Assembly (NCBI GenBank): GCA_963680875.1
Contig: OY804584.1
Location: 97,608,031-97,672,030 of the forward strand
DNA from: Bathymodiolus brooksi
Taxonomy: Eukaryota; Mollusca; Bivalvia; Mytilida; Modiolidae
Reading direction: 5' to 3'
Length of the DNA: 64,000 bases
Both the position numbers and the translations under genes were made by a program. Positions 53,887 through 64,000 of the stretch are shown one piece after another. The first letter of the stretch is position 1; every line of letters starts with the position of its first letter. The notes below the pieces were generated by a model that was not told where the DNA came from, did no database searches, and was given only the letters and a program-made list of their open reading frames with translations.

Positions 53887-56800
53887 ACAACTTGTGGGTT
53901 AACCGACTACTAGCGAGGAAGGTACAACATGTGGGTTAACCGACAACTACCGAGGAAGGTACAACATGTGGGTTAACCAACTACTAGGAGGAAGGTACAA
54001 CATGTGGGTTAACTGACTACTAGTGAGGAAGGTATAACATGTGGGTTAACCGACTACTAGCGAGGAAGGTACAACATGTGGGTTAACCGACTACTAGGAG
54101 GAAGGTACAACATGTGGGTTAACCAACTACTAGGAGGAAGGTACAACATGTGGGTTAACCAACTACTAGCGAGGAAGGTACAACATGTGGGTTAACCAAC
54201 TACTAAGAGGAAGGTACAACATGTGGGTTAACCGACTACTAGCGAGGAAGGTACAACATGTGGGTTAACCGACTACTAGCGAGGAAGGTACAACATGTGG
54301 GCTAACCGACTACTAGCGAGGAAGGTACAACATGTGGGTTAACTGACTACTAGCGAGGAAAGTACAGCATGTGGGTTAACCGACTACTAGCGAGGAAGGT
54401 ACAACATTTGGGTTAACTGACTACTAGCGAGGAAGGTACAAAATGTAGGTTAACCGACTACTAGCGAGGAAGGTACAACATGTGGGTTAAATGACTACTA
54501 GCGAGGAAGGTACAACATGTGGGTTAACCGACTACTAGGAGGAAGGTACAACATGTCGGTTAACCGACTACTAGCGAGGAAGGTACAACATGTGGGTTAA
54601 CTGACTACTAGCGAGGAAGGTACAACATGTGTGTTAACTGACTACTAGCGAGGAAGGGACAACATGTCGGTTAACTGACTACTAGCGAGGAAGGTACAAC
54701 ATGTGGGTTAACTGACTACTAGCGAGGAAGGTACAACATGTGGGTTAACTGACTACTAGTGAGGAAGGTACAACATGTGGGTTAACTGACCACTAGGAGG
54801 AAGGTACAACATGTGGGTTAACCGACTACTAGCGAGGAAGGTACAACATGTGGGTTAACTGATTACTAGCGAGGAAGGTACAACATGTGGGTTAACCGAC
54901 TACTAGCGAGGAAAGTACAACATGTGGGTTAACTGACTACTAGCGAGGAAGGTACAACATGTCGGTTAACTGACTACTAGCGAGGAAGGTACAACATGTG
55001 GGTTAACTGACTACTAGCGAGGAAGGTACAACATGTGGGTTAACCGACTACTAGCGAGGAAGGTACAACTTGTGGGTTAACCGACTACTAGCGAGGAAGG
55101 TACAACATGTGGGTTAACTGACTACTAGCGAGGAAGGTACAACATGTGGGTTAACTGACTACTAGCGAGGAAGGTACAACATGTGGGTTAACCGACTACT
55201 AGCGAGGAAGGTACAACATGTCGGTTAACTGACTACTAGTGAGGAAGATACAACATGTGGGTTAACCGACTAATAGCAAGGAAGGTACAACATATCGGTT
55301 AACCGACTACTAGCGAGGAAGGTACAACATGTGGGTTAACCGACTACTAGCGAGGAAGGTACAACATGTGGGTTAACTGACTACTAGCGAGGAAGGTACA
55401 ACATGTGGGTTAACCGACTACTAGCGAGGAAGGTACAACATGTCGGTTAACCGACTACTAGCGTGGAAGGTACAACATGTGGGTTAACCGACTACTAGCG
55501 AGGAAGGTACAACATGTCGGTTAACCGACTACTAGCGAGGAAGGTACAACATGTGGGTTAACCGACTACTAGCGAGGAAGGTACAAAATGTGGGTTAACT
55601 GACTACTATCGAGGAAGGTACAACATGTGGGTTAACGACTACTAGCGAGGAAGGTACAACATGTGGGTTAACCGACTACTAGTGAGGAAGGTACAACATG
55701 TGGGTTAACCGACTACTAGCGAGGAAGGTACAACATGTGGGTTAACTGACTACTAGCGAGGAAGGTACAACATGTGGGTTAACCGACTACTAGCGAAGAA
55801 GGTACAAAATGTGGGTTATCCGACTACTAGCGAGGAAGGTACAACATGTGGGTTAACCGACTACTAGGAGGAAGGTACAACATGTGGGTTAACTGACTAC
55901 TAGCGAGGAAGGTACAACATGTGAGTTAACTGACTACTAGCGAGGAAGGTACAACATGTGGGTTAACTGACTACTAGGAGGAAGGTACAACATGTGGGTT
56001 AACCGACTACTAGCGAGGAAGGTACAACATGTGGGTTAACTGACTACTAGCGAGGAAAGTACAACATGTGGGTTAACCGACTACTAGCGAGGAAGGTACA
56101 ACATGTGGGTTAACTGACTACTAGCGAGGAAGGTACAAAATGTCGGTTAACCGACTACTAGCGAGGAAGGTACAACATGTGGGTTAACTGACTACTAGCG
56201 AGGAAGGTACAACATGTGGGTTAACCGACTACTAGGAGGAAGGTACAACATGTCGGTTAACCGACTACTAGCGAGGAAGGTACAACATGTGGGTTAACTG
56301 ACTACTAGCGAGGAAGGTACAACATGTGTGTTAACTGACTACTAGCGAGGAAGGGACAACATGTCGGTTAACTGACTACTAGCGAGGAAGGTACAACATG
56401 TGGGTTAACTGACTACTAGCGAGGAAGGTACAACATGTGGGTTAACTGACTACTAGTGAGGAAGGTACAACATGTGGGTTAACTGACTACTAGGAGGAAG
56501 GTACAACATGTGGGTTAACCGACTACTAGCAAGGAAGGTACAACATGTGGGTTAACTGATTACTAGCGAGGAAGGTACAACATGTGGGTTAACCAACTAC
56601 TAGCGAGGAAAGTACAACATGTGGGTTAACTGACTACTAGCGAGGAAGGTACAACATGTCGGTTAACCGACTACTAGCGAGGAAGGTACAACATGTGGGT
56701 TAACTGACTACTAGCGAGTAAGGTACAACATGTGGGTTAACCGACTACTAGTGAGGAAGGTACAACTTGTGGGTTAACCGACTACTAGCGAGGAAGGTAC

Positions 56801-57644
56801 AACATGTGGGTTAACTGACTACTAGCGAGGAAGGTACAACATGTGGGTTAACTGACTACTAGCGAGGAAGGTACAACATGTGGGTTAACCGACCACTAGG
56901 AGGAAGGTACAACATGTGGGTTAACTGACTACTAGCGAGGAAGGTACAACATGTGGGTTAACTGACTACTAGGAGGAAGGTACAACATGTGGGTTAACTG
57001 ACTACTACCGAGGAAGGTACAACATGTGGGTTAACTGACTACTAGTGAGGAAGGTACAACATGTGGGTTAACCGACTACTAGGAGGAAGGTACAACATGT
57101 GGGTTAACCGACTACTAGCGAGAAAGGTACAACATGTGGGTTAACTGACTACTAGCGAGGAAGGTACAACATGTGGGTTAACCGACTACTAGCGAGGAAG
57201 GTACAACATGTGGGTTAACCGACTACTAGCGAGGAAGGTACAACATGTGGGTTAACTGACTACTAGCGAGGAAGGTACAACATGTGGGTTAACTGACTAC
57301 TAAAGAGGAAGGTACAACATGTGGGTTAACCGACTACTAGGAGGAAGGTACAACATGTGGATTAACCGAATACTAGTGAGGAAGGTACAACATGTGGGTT
57401 AACTGACTACTAGCAAGGAAGGTACAACATGTGGGTTAACTGACTACTAGCGAGGAAGGTACAACATGTGGGTTAACCGACTACTAGTGAGGAAGGTACA
57501 ACATGTGGGTTAACCGACTACTAGGAGGAAGGTACAACATATGGATTAACCGACTACTAGCGAGGAAGGTACAACATGTGGGTTAAGTGATTACTAGCGA
57601 GGAAGGTACAACATGTGGGTTAACCGACTACTAGCAAGGAAGGT
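53887..57644 (+). repeat. 3,758-bp superblock with two P markers
   Basis: This is a copy of 48,395-53,886 with one P unit missing. The offset is 5,492 up to the CCAACTAC unit at 56,593. It is 3,758 from the GCGAGTAAGG unit (56,714 against 52,956) through CTAAAGAGG (57,302 against 53,544). The difference, 1,734 bp, equals one P copy exactly. GGGACAAC units lie at 54,656 and 56,353 only. Confidence 0.87.
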
Positions 57645-58343
57645 ACAACTTGTGGGTTAACCGACTACTAGCGAGGAAGGTACAACATGTGGGTTAACTG
57701 ACTACTAGCGAGGATGGTACAACATGTGGGTTAACTGACTACTAGCGAGGAAGGTACAACATGTGGGTTAACCGACTACTAGCGAGGAAGGTACAACATG
57801 TGGGTTAACTGACTACTAGCGAGGAAGGTACAACATGTGGGTTAACCGACTACTAGCGAGGAAGGTACAACATGTGGGTTAACTGACTACTAGCGAGAAA
57901 GGTACAACATGTGGGTTAACCGACTAATAGCGAGGAAGGTACAACATGTCGGTTAACCGACTACTAGCGAGGAAGGTACAACAAGTGGGTTAACCGACTA
58001 CTAGCGAGGAAGGTACAACATGTGGGTTAACTGACTGCTAGCGAGGAAGGTACAACATGTGGGTTAATCGACTACTAGCGAGGAAGGTACAACATGTCGG
58101 TTTACCGACTACAAGCGTGGAAGGTACAACATGTGGGTTAACTGACTACTAGCGAGGAAGGTACAACATGTCGGTTAACCGACTACTAGCGAGGAAGGTA
58201 CAACATGTCGGTTAACCGACTACTAGCGAGGAAGGTACAACATGTGGGTTAACTGACTACTAGTGAGGAAGGTACAACATGTGGGTTAACCGACTACTAG
58301 CGAGGAAGGTACAACATGTGGGTTAACCGACTACTAGTGAGGA
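57273..58343 (+). repeat. 1,071-bp tandem duplication, copy 1
   Basis: The next 1,071 bp repeat this segment: CTAAAGAGG 57,302/58,373; GAGGATGG near 57,711/58,782; CAAGTGGG 57,982/59,053; GGTTTACC 58,099/59,170. Its length fits 29 units, two of them 36 bp. Its first part overlaps the end of the 3,758-bp superblock. Confidence 0.88.
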
Positions 58344-59414
58344 AGGTACAACATGTGGGTTAACTGACTACTAAAGAGGAAGGTACAACATGTGGGTTAA
58401 CTGACTACTAGGAGGAAGGTACAACATGTGGATTAACCGAATACTAGTGAGGAAGGTACAACATGTGGGTTAACTGACTACTAGCAAGGAAGGTACAACA
58501 TGTGGGTTAACTGACTACTAGCGAGGAAGGTACAACATGTGGGTTAACCGACTACTAGTGAGGAAGGTACAACATGTGGGTTAACCGACTACTAGGAGGA
58601 AGGTACAACATATGGATTAACCGACTACTAGCGAGGAAGGTACAACATGTGGGTTAAGTGATTACTAGCGAGGAAGGTACAACATGTGGGTTAACCGACT
58701 ACTAGCAAGGAAGGTACAACTTGTGGGTTAACCGACTACTAGCGAGGAAGGTACAACATGTGGGTTAACTGACTACTAGCGAGGATGGTACAACATGTGG
58801 GTTAACTGACTACTAGCGAGGAAGGTACAACATGTGGGTTAACCGACTACTAGCGAGGAAGGTACAACATGTGGGTTAACTGACTACTAGTGAGGAAGGT
58901 ACAACATGTGGGTTAACCGACTACTAGCGAGGAAGGTACAACATGTGGGTTAACTGACTACTAGCGAGAAAGGTACAACATGTGGGTTAACCGACTAATA
59001 GCGAGGAAGGTACAACATGTCGGTTAACCGACTACTAGCGAGGAAGGTACAACAAGTGGGTTAACCGACTACTAGCGAGGAAGGTACAACATGTGGGTTA
59101 ACTGACTGCTAGCGAGGAAGGTACAACATGTGGGTTAATCGACTACTAGCGAGGAAGGTACAACATGTCGGTTTACCGACTACAAGCGTGGATGGTACAA
59201 CATGTGGGCTAACCGACTACTAGCGAGGAAGGTACAACATGTCGGTTACCCGACTACTAGCGAGGAAGGTACAACATGTCGGTTAACCGACTACTAGCGA
59301 GGAAGGTACAACATGTGGGTTAACTGACTACTAGTGAGGAAGGTACAACATGTGGGTTAACCGACTACTAGCGAGGAAGGTACAACATGTGGGTTAATCG
59401 ACTACTAGTGAGGA
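58344..59414 (+). repeat. 1,071-bp tandem duplication, copy 2
   Basis: This copy abuts copy 1 directly and is highly similar. Private changes include GGATGGTAC near 59,191, GGCTAACC near 59,207 and GGTTACCC near 59,243. Order then continues as after 47,043 (offset 12,127, for example TTATCC at 47,412/59,539), so it joins a copy of the 47-48 kb region. Confidence 0.86.
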
Positions 59415-60849
59415 AGGTACAACATGTGGGTTAACCGACTACTAGCGAGGAAGGTACAACATGTGGGTTAACTGACTACTAGCGAGGAAGGTACAACATG
59501 TGGGTTAACCGACTACTAGCGAGGAAGGTACAACATGTGGGTTATCCGACTACTAGCGAGGAAGGTACAACATGTGGGTTAACCGACTACTAGGAGGAAG
59601 GTACAACATGTGGGTTAACCGACTACTAGGAGGAAGGTACAACATGTGGGTTAACCGACTACTAGGAGGAAGGTACAACATGTGGGTTAACTGACTACTA
59701 AGAGGAAGGTACAACATGTGGGTTAACTGACTACTACCGAGGAAGGTACAACATGTGGGTTAACCGACTACTAGCGAGGAAGGTACAACATGTGGGTTAA
59801 CCGACTACTAGCGAGAAAGGTACAACATGTGGGTTAACTGACTACTAGCGAGGAAGGTACAACATGTGGGTTAACCGACTACTAGTGAGGAAGGTACAAC
59901 ATGTGGGTTAACCGACTACTAGCGAGGAAGGTACAACATGTGGGTTAACTGACTACTAGCGAGGAAAGTACAACATGTGGGTTAACTGACTACTAGCGAG
60001 GAAGGTACAACATGTGGGTTAACCGACTACTAGGAGGAAGGTACAACATGTGGATTAACCGACTACTAGGAGGAAGGTACAACATGTGGGTTAACTGACT
60101 ACTAGCGAGGAAAGTACAACATGTGGGTTAACTGACTACTAGCGAGGAAGGTACAACATGTGGGTTAACTGACTACTAGCAAGGAAGGTACAACATGTGG
60201 GTTAACTGACTACTAGCAAGGAAGGTACAACATGTGGGTTAACCGACTACTAGCGAGGAAGGTACAACATATGGGTTAACTGACTACTAGCGAGGAAGGT
60301 ACAACATGTGGGTTAACCGACTACTAGTGAGGAAGGTACAACATGTGGGTTAACCGACTACTAGGAGGAAGGTACAACATATGGATTAACCGACTACTAG
60401 CGAGGAAGGTACAACATGTGGGTTAACCGACTACTAGCGAGGAAGGTACAACATGTGGGTTAACCGACTACTAGCGAGGAAGGTACAACATGTGGGTTAA
60501 CCGACAACTACCGAGGAAGGTACAACATGTGGGTTAACCAACTACTAGGAGGAAGGTACAACATGTGGGTTAACTGACTACTAGTGAGGAAGGTATAACA
60601 TGTGGGTTAACCGACTACTAGCGAGGAAGGTACAACATGTGGGTTAACCGACTACTAGGAGGAAGGTACAACATGTGGGTTAACCAACTACTAGGAGGAA
60701 GGTACAACATGTGGGTTAACCAACTACTAGCGAGGAAGGTACAACATGTGGGTTAACCAACTACTAGGAGGAAGGTACAACATGTGGGTTAACCGACTAC
60801 TAGCGAGGAAGGTACAACATGTGGGTTAACCGACTACTAGCGAGGAAGG
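59415..60849 (+). repeat. Copy of the 47.3-48.7 kb region
   Basis: Offset to the earlier copy is 12,127 at GGGTTATCC (47,412/59,539) and 12,053 at TATAAC (48,541/60,594), so two whole units (74 bp) have been lost between those points. It ends with a run of CCAACTAC units shared with 33.1, 38.2, 48.6 and 54.1 kb. Confidence 0.8.
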
Positions 60850-63800
60850 TACAACATGTGGGCTAACTGACTACTAGCGAGGAAGGTACAACATGTGGGT
60901 TAACTGACTACTATCGAGGAAGGTACAACATGTGGGCTAACCGACTACTAGCGAGGAAGGTACAACATGTGGATTAACCGACTACTAGGAGGAAGGTACA
61001 CCATGTGGGTTAACCGACTACTAGCGAGGAAGGTACAACATATGGGTTAACCAACTACTAGCGAGGAAGGTACAACATGTGGGTTAACCGACTACTAGCG
61101 AGGAAGGTACAACATGTGGATTAACCGACTACTAGGAGGAAGGTACAACATGTGGGTTAACCGACTACTAGGAGGAAGGTACAACATGTGGGTTAACCGA
61201 CTACTAGCGAGGAAGGTACAACATGTGGGTTAACCGACTACTAGCGAGGAAGGTACAACATGTGGGTTAACCGACAACTAGCGAGGAAGGTACAACATGT
61301 CGGTTAACCGACTACTAGCGAGGAAGTTACAACATGTCGGTTAACCAACTACTAGCGAGGAAGGTACAACATGTGGGTTAACCGACTACTAGCGAGGAAG
61401 GTACAACATGTGGGTTAACCGACTACTAGCGAGGAAGGTACAACATGTGGGTTAACTGACTACTAGCGAGAAAGGTACAACATGTGGGTTAACGGACTAC
61501 TAGCGAGGAAGGTACAACATGTGGGTTAACTGACTACTAGCGAGGAAGGTACAACATGTGGGTTAACCGACTACTAGCGAGGAAGGTACGGCATGTGGGT
61601 TAACTGACTACTAGCGAGGAAGGTACACCATGTGGGTTAACCGACTACTAGCGAGGAAGGTACAACATGAGGGTTAACCGACTACTAGCAAGGAAGGTAC
61701 AACATGTGAGTTAACCGACTACTAGCGAGGAAGGTACACCATGTGGGTTAACCGACTACTAGTGAGGAAGGTATAACATGTGGGTTAACCGACTACTAGC
61801 GAGGAAGGTACAACATGTGGGTTAACTGACTACTAGCGAGGAAGGTACAAAATGTCGGTTAACCGACTACTAGCGAGGAAGGTACAACATGTGGGTTAAC
61901 TTACTACTAGCGAGGAAGGTACAACATGTGGGTTAACCGACTACTAGCAAGGAAGGTACAACATGTCGGTTAACCGACTACTAGCGAGGAAGGTACAACA
62001 TGTGGGTTAACTGACTACTAGCGAGGAAGGTACAACATGTGAGTTAACTGACTCATAGCGAGGAAGGTACAACATGTGGGTTAACTGACTACTAGCGAGG
62101 AAGGTACAACATGTGGGTTAACTGACTACTAGCGAGGAAGGTATAACATGTGGGTTAACCGACAACTAGCGAGGAAGGTACAACATGTCGGTTAACCGAC
62201 TACTAGCGAGGAAGGTACAACATGTCGGTTAACCAACTACTAGCGAGGAAGGTACAACATGTGGGTTAACCAACTACTAGCGAGGAAGGTACAACATGTG
62301 GGTTAACCGACTACTAGCGAGGAAGGTACAACATGTGGGTTAACCGACTACTAGCGAGGAAGGTACAACATGTGGGTTAACCGACTACTAGCGAGGAAGG
62401 TACAACATGTGGGTTAACTGACTACTAGCGAGGAAGGTACAACATGTGGGTTAACGGACTACTAGCGAGGAAGGTACAACATGTGGGTTAACTGACTACT
62501 AGCGAGGAAGGTACAACATGTGGGTTAACCGACTACTAGCGAGGAAGGTACGGCATGTGGGTTAACTGACTACTAGCGAGGAAGGTACACCATGTGGGTT
62601 AACCGACTACTAGCGAGGAAGGTACAACATGAGGGTTAACCGACTACTAGCGAGGAAGGTACAACATGTGAGTTAACCGACTACTAGCGAGGAAGGTACA
62701 ACATGTGGGTTAACTGACTACTAGCGAGGAAGGTACAACATGTGGGTTAACCGACTACTAGCGAGGAAGGTACAACATGTGGGTTAACTGACTACTAGCG
62801 AGGAAGGTACAAAATGTCGGTTAACCGACTACTAGCGAGGAAGGTACAACATGTGGGTTAACTTACTACTAGCGAGGAAGGTACAACATGTCGGTTAACC
62901 GACTACTAGCGAGGAAGGTACAACATGTGGGTTAACTGACTACTAGCGAGGAAGGTACAACATGTAAGTTAACTGACTCATAGCGAGGAAGGTACAACAT
63001 GTCGGTTAACTGACTACTAGCGAGGAAGGTACAACATGTGGGTTAACTGACTACTAGCGAGGAAGGTACAACATGTGGGTTAACTGACTACTAGCGAGGA
63101 AGGTACAGCATGTGGGTTAACTGACCACTAGGAGGAAGGTACAACATGTGGGTTAACCGACTACTAGCGAGGAAGGTACAACATGTGGGTTAACTGACTA
63201 CTAGCGAGGAAAGTACAACATGTGGGTTAACTGATTACTAGCGAGGAAGGTACAACATGTGGGTTAACCAACTACTAGTGAGGAAGGTACAACATGTGGG
63301 CTAACTGACTACTAGCGAGGAAGGTACAACATGTGGGTTAACCGACTACTAGTGAGGAAGGTACAACATGTGGGTTAACCGACTACTAGGAGGAAGGTAC
63401 AACATATGGATTAACCGACTAATAGCGAGGAAGGTACAACATGTCGGTTAACCGACTACTAGCGAAGAAGGTACAACATGTGGGTTAACCGACTACTAGC
63501 GAGGAAGGTACAACATGTGGGTTAACTGACTACTAGCGAGGAAGGTACAACATGTGGGTTCACCGACTACTAGCGAGGAAGGTACAACATGTCGGTTAAC
63601 CGACTACTAGCGTGGAAGGTACAACATGTGGGTTAACCGATTACTAGCGAGGAAGGTACAACATGTGGGTTAACCGACTACTAGCGAGGAAGGTACAACA
63701 TGTGGGTTAACCGACTACTAGCGAGGAAGGTACAACATGTGGGTTAACTGACTACTAGCGAGGAAGGTACAACATGTGGGTTAACCGACTACTAGCGAGG

Positions 63801-64000
63801 AAGGTACAACATGTGGGTTAACCGACTACTAGTGAGGAAGGTACAACATGTGGGTTAACCGACTACTAGCAAGGAAGGTACAACATGTGGGTTAACTGAC
63901 TACTAGCGAGGAAGGTACAACATGTGGGTTAACCGACTACTAGCAAGGAAGGTACAACATGTGGGTTATCCGACTACTAGCGAGGAAGGTACAACATGTG
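60850..64000 (+). repeat. Block E: further partial copy of A'
   Basis: This block follows A' from about 28,370. GGCTAAC is at 60,861/28,382 and ACCATG at 61,000/28,521 (both 32,479). CATGAGGG is at 61,666/29,223 and GTAAGTT at 62,964/30,521 (both 32,443). A 36-bp unit of A' near 28,765 is missing here. A ten-unit deletion lies at 63,418. The block runs off the right window edge, and the unit at the end is still satellite. Confidence 0.85.
63403..63425 (+). repeat. Junction of a 369-bp (ten-unit) deletion
   Basis: The CATATGGATTAACC unit of A' (30,960) here runs straight into the ACTAATAGCG unit found at 31,344 in A'. The offset falls from 32,443 to 32,074, a loss of 369 bp or ten units with one 36-mer. 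The join is in register inside the shared CGACTA stretch, as expected for recombination between two units. Confidence 0.85.

Larger units (their letters stand above)
1..64000 (+). repeat. 37-bp satellite array filling the window
   Basis: The same 37-bp unit repeats head to tail from the first to the last base, always in the same orientation, with no interruption seen. The consensus has 12 A, 11 G, 7 C and 7 T, so it is 18/37 G+C and purine-rich on the plus strand. Common variable positions are unit base 1 (C/T), 2 (G/A), 11 (C/T/deleted), 12 (G/A) and 30 (G/C). Unit lengths are mostly 37 or 36 bp, with rare 34, 35, 38, 39 and 41 bp units. Every unit carries TAG and TAA on the plus strand, and TTA and CTA (stops on the minus strand). 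A 37-bp period shifts frame each unit, so long open frames are excluded. Family name and species are not recognised. Centromeric or other heterochromatic location is inferred only from array size and homogeneity. Confidence 0.99.

Noticed and set aside
1..64000. Protein-coding genes
   Set aside because: Each unit carries stops in both directions and the 37-bp period shifts frame every unit, so open frames stay near 100 bp. Short frames are artefacts of the repeat.
1..64000. CRISPR array
   Set aside because: Repeats are directly adjacent with no unique spacers, in more than 1,700 copies; this is a tandem satellite.
1..64000. Naming the species or a known satellite family
   Set aside because: I do not recognise this 37-bp consensus. 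A database search with the consensus unit would decide it; guessing would not be supported.

Overview
The whole 64,000-base window is one uninterrupted head-to-tail satellite DNA array. I found no gene, RNA gene, transposon, CRISPR array or unique sequence in it. The unit is 37 bp (consensus copy 260-296; begins YGACTACTAG, ends ACATGTGGGTTAAC). A common 36-bp form lacks one base after ACTAG. About 1,730-1,750 units lie in the same orientation and most differ from consensus at 0-3 positions. Both window ends lie inside the array, so its true length is unknown.

This points to heterochromatin of a eukaryote, of the centromeric, pericentromeric or subtelomeric kind. The species cannot be named from the sequence. 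The commonest variants are CpG to TpG or CpA at two fixed CpG sites in the unit. That suggests the array is, or was, CpG-methylated, as in plants, vertebrates and some other animals.

The interest lies in the higher-order structure, which I traced with rare variant units used as markers. Block A (1-11,423) recurs as A' (21,644-33,103), with offset 21,643 then 21,680. The first 3 kb of A also occurs at 17,256-20,208, as part of a 4.39-kb tandem duplication (15,821-20,208 and 20,209-24,669). The end of A' and about 1 kb beyond it are tandemly duplicated as block C (29,063-34,190 and 34,191-about 39,281; 5,128 and 5,091 bp). A further copy, E (about 60,850-64,000), matches A' from about 28,370. 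Between C and E lies a second domain built on a 1,697/1,734-bp subrepeat, P. It includes a superblock of 5,492 bp (48,395-53,886) followed by a copy exactly one P unit shorter (53,887-57,644; 3,758 bp), then a 1,071-bp tandem duplication (57,273-59,414).

The remaining stretches (11,424-15,820; 39,282-43,260) are more mosaic, with looser local repeats of about 1.0-1.4 kb. Copies differ by whole-unit gains and losses (36-37, 73-74, 369 and 1,734 bp) and by at least one conversion-like patch (about 29,862-29,975). This is the expected record of unequal crossover and conversion acting at several scales. All offsets were worked out by hand from marker positions; a self dot-plot would refine the boundaries.
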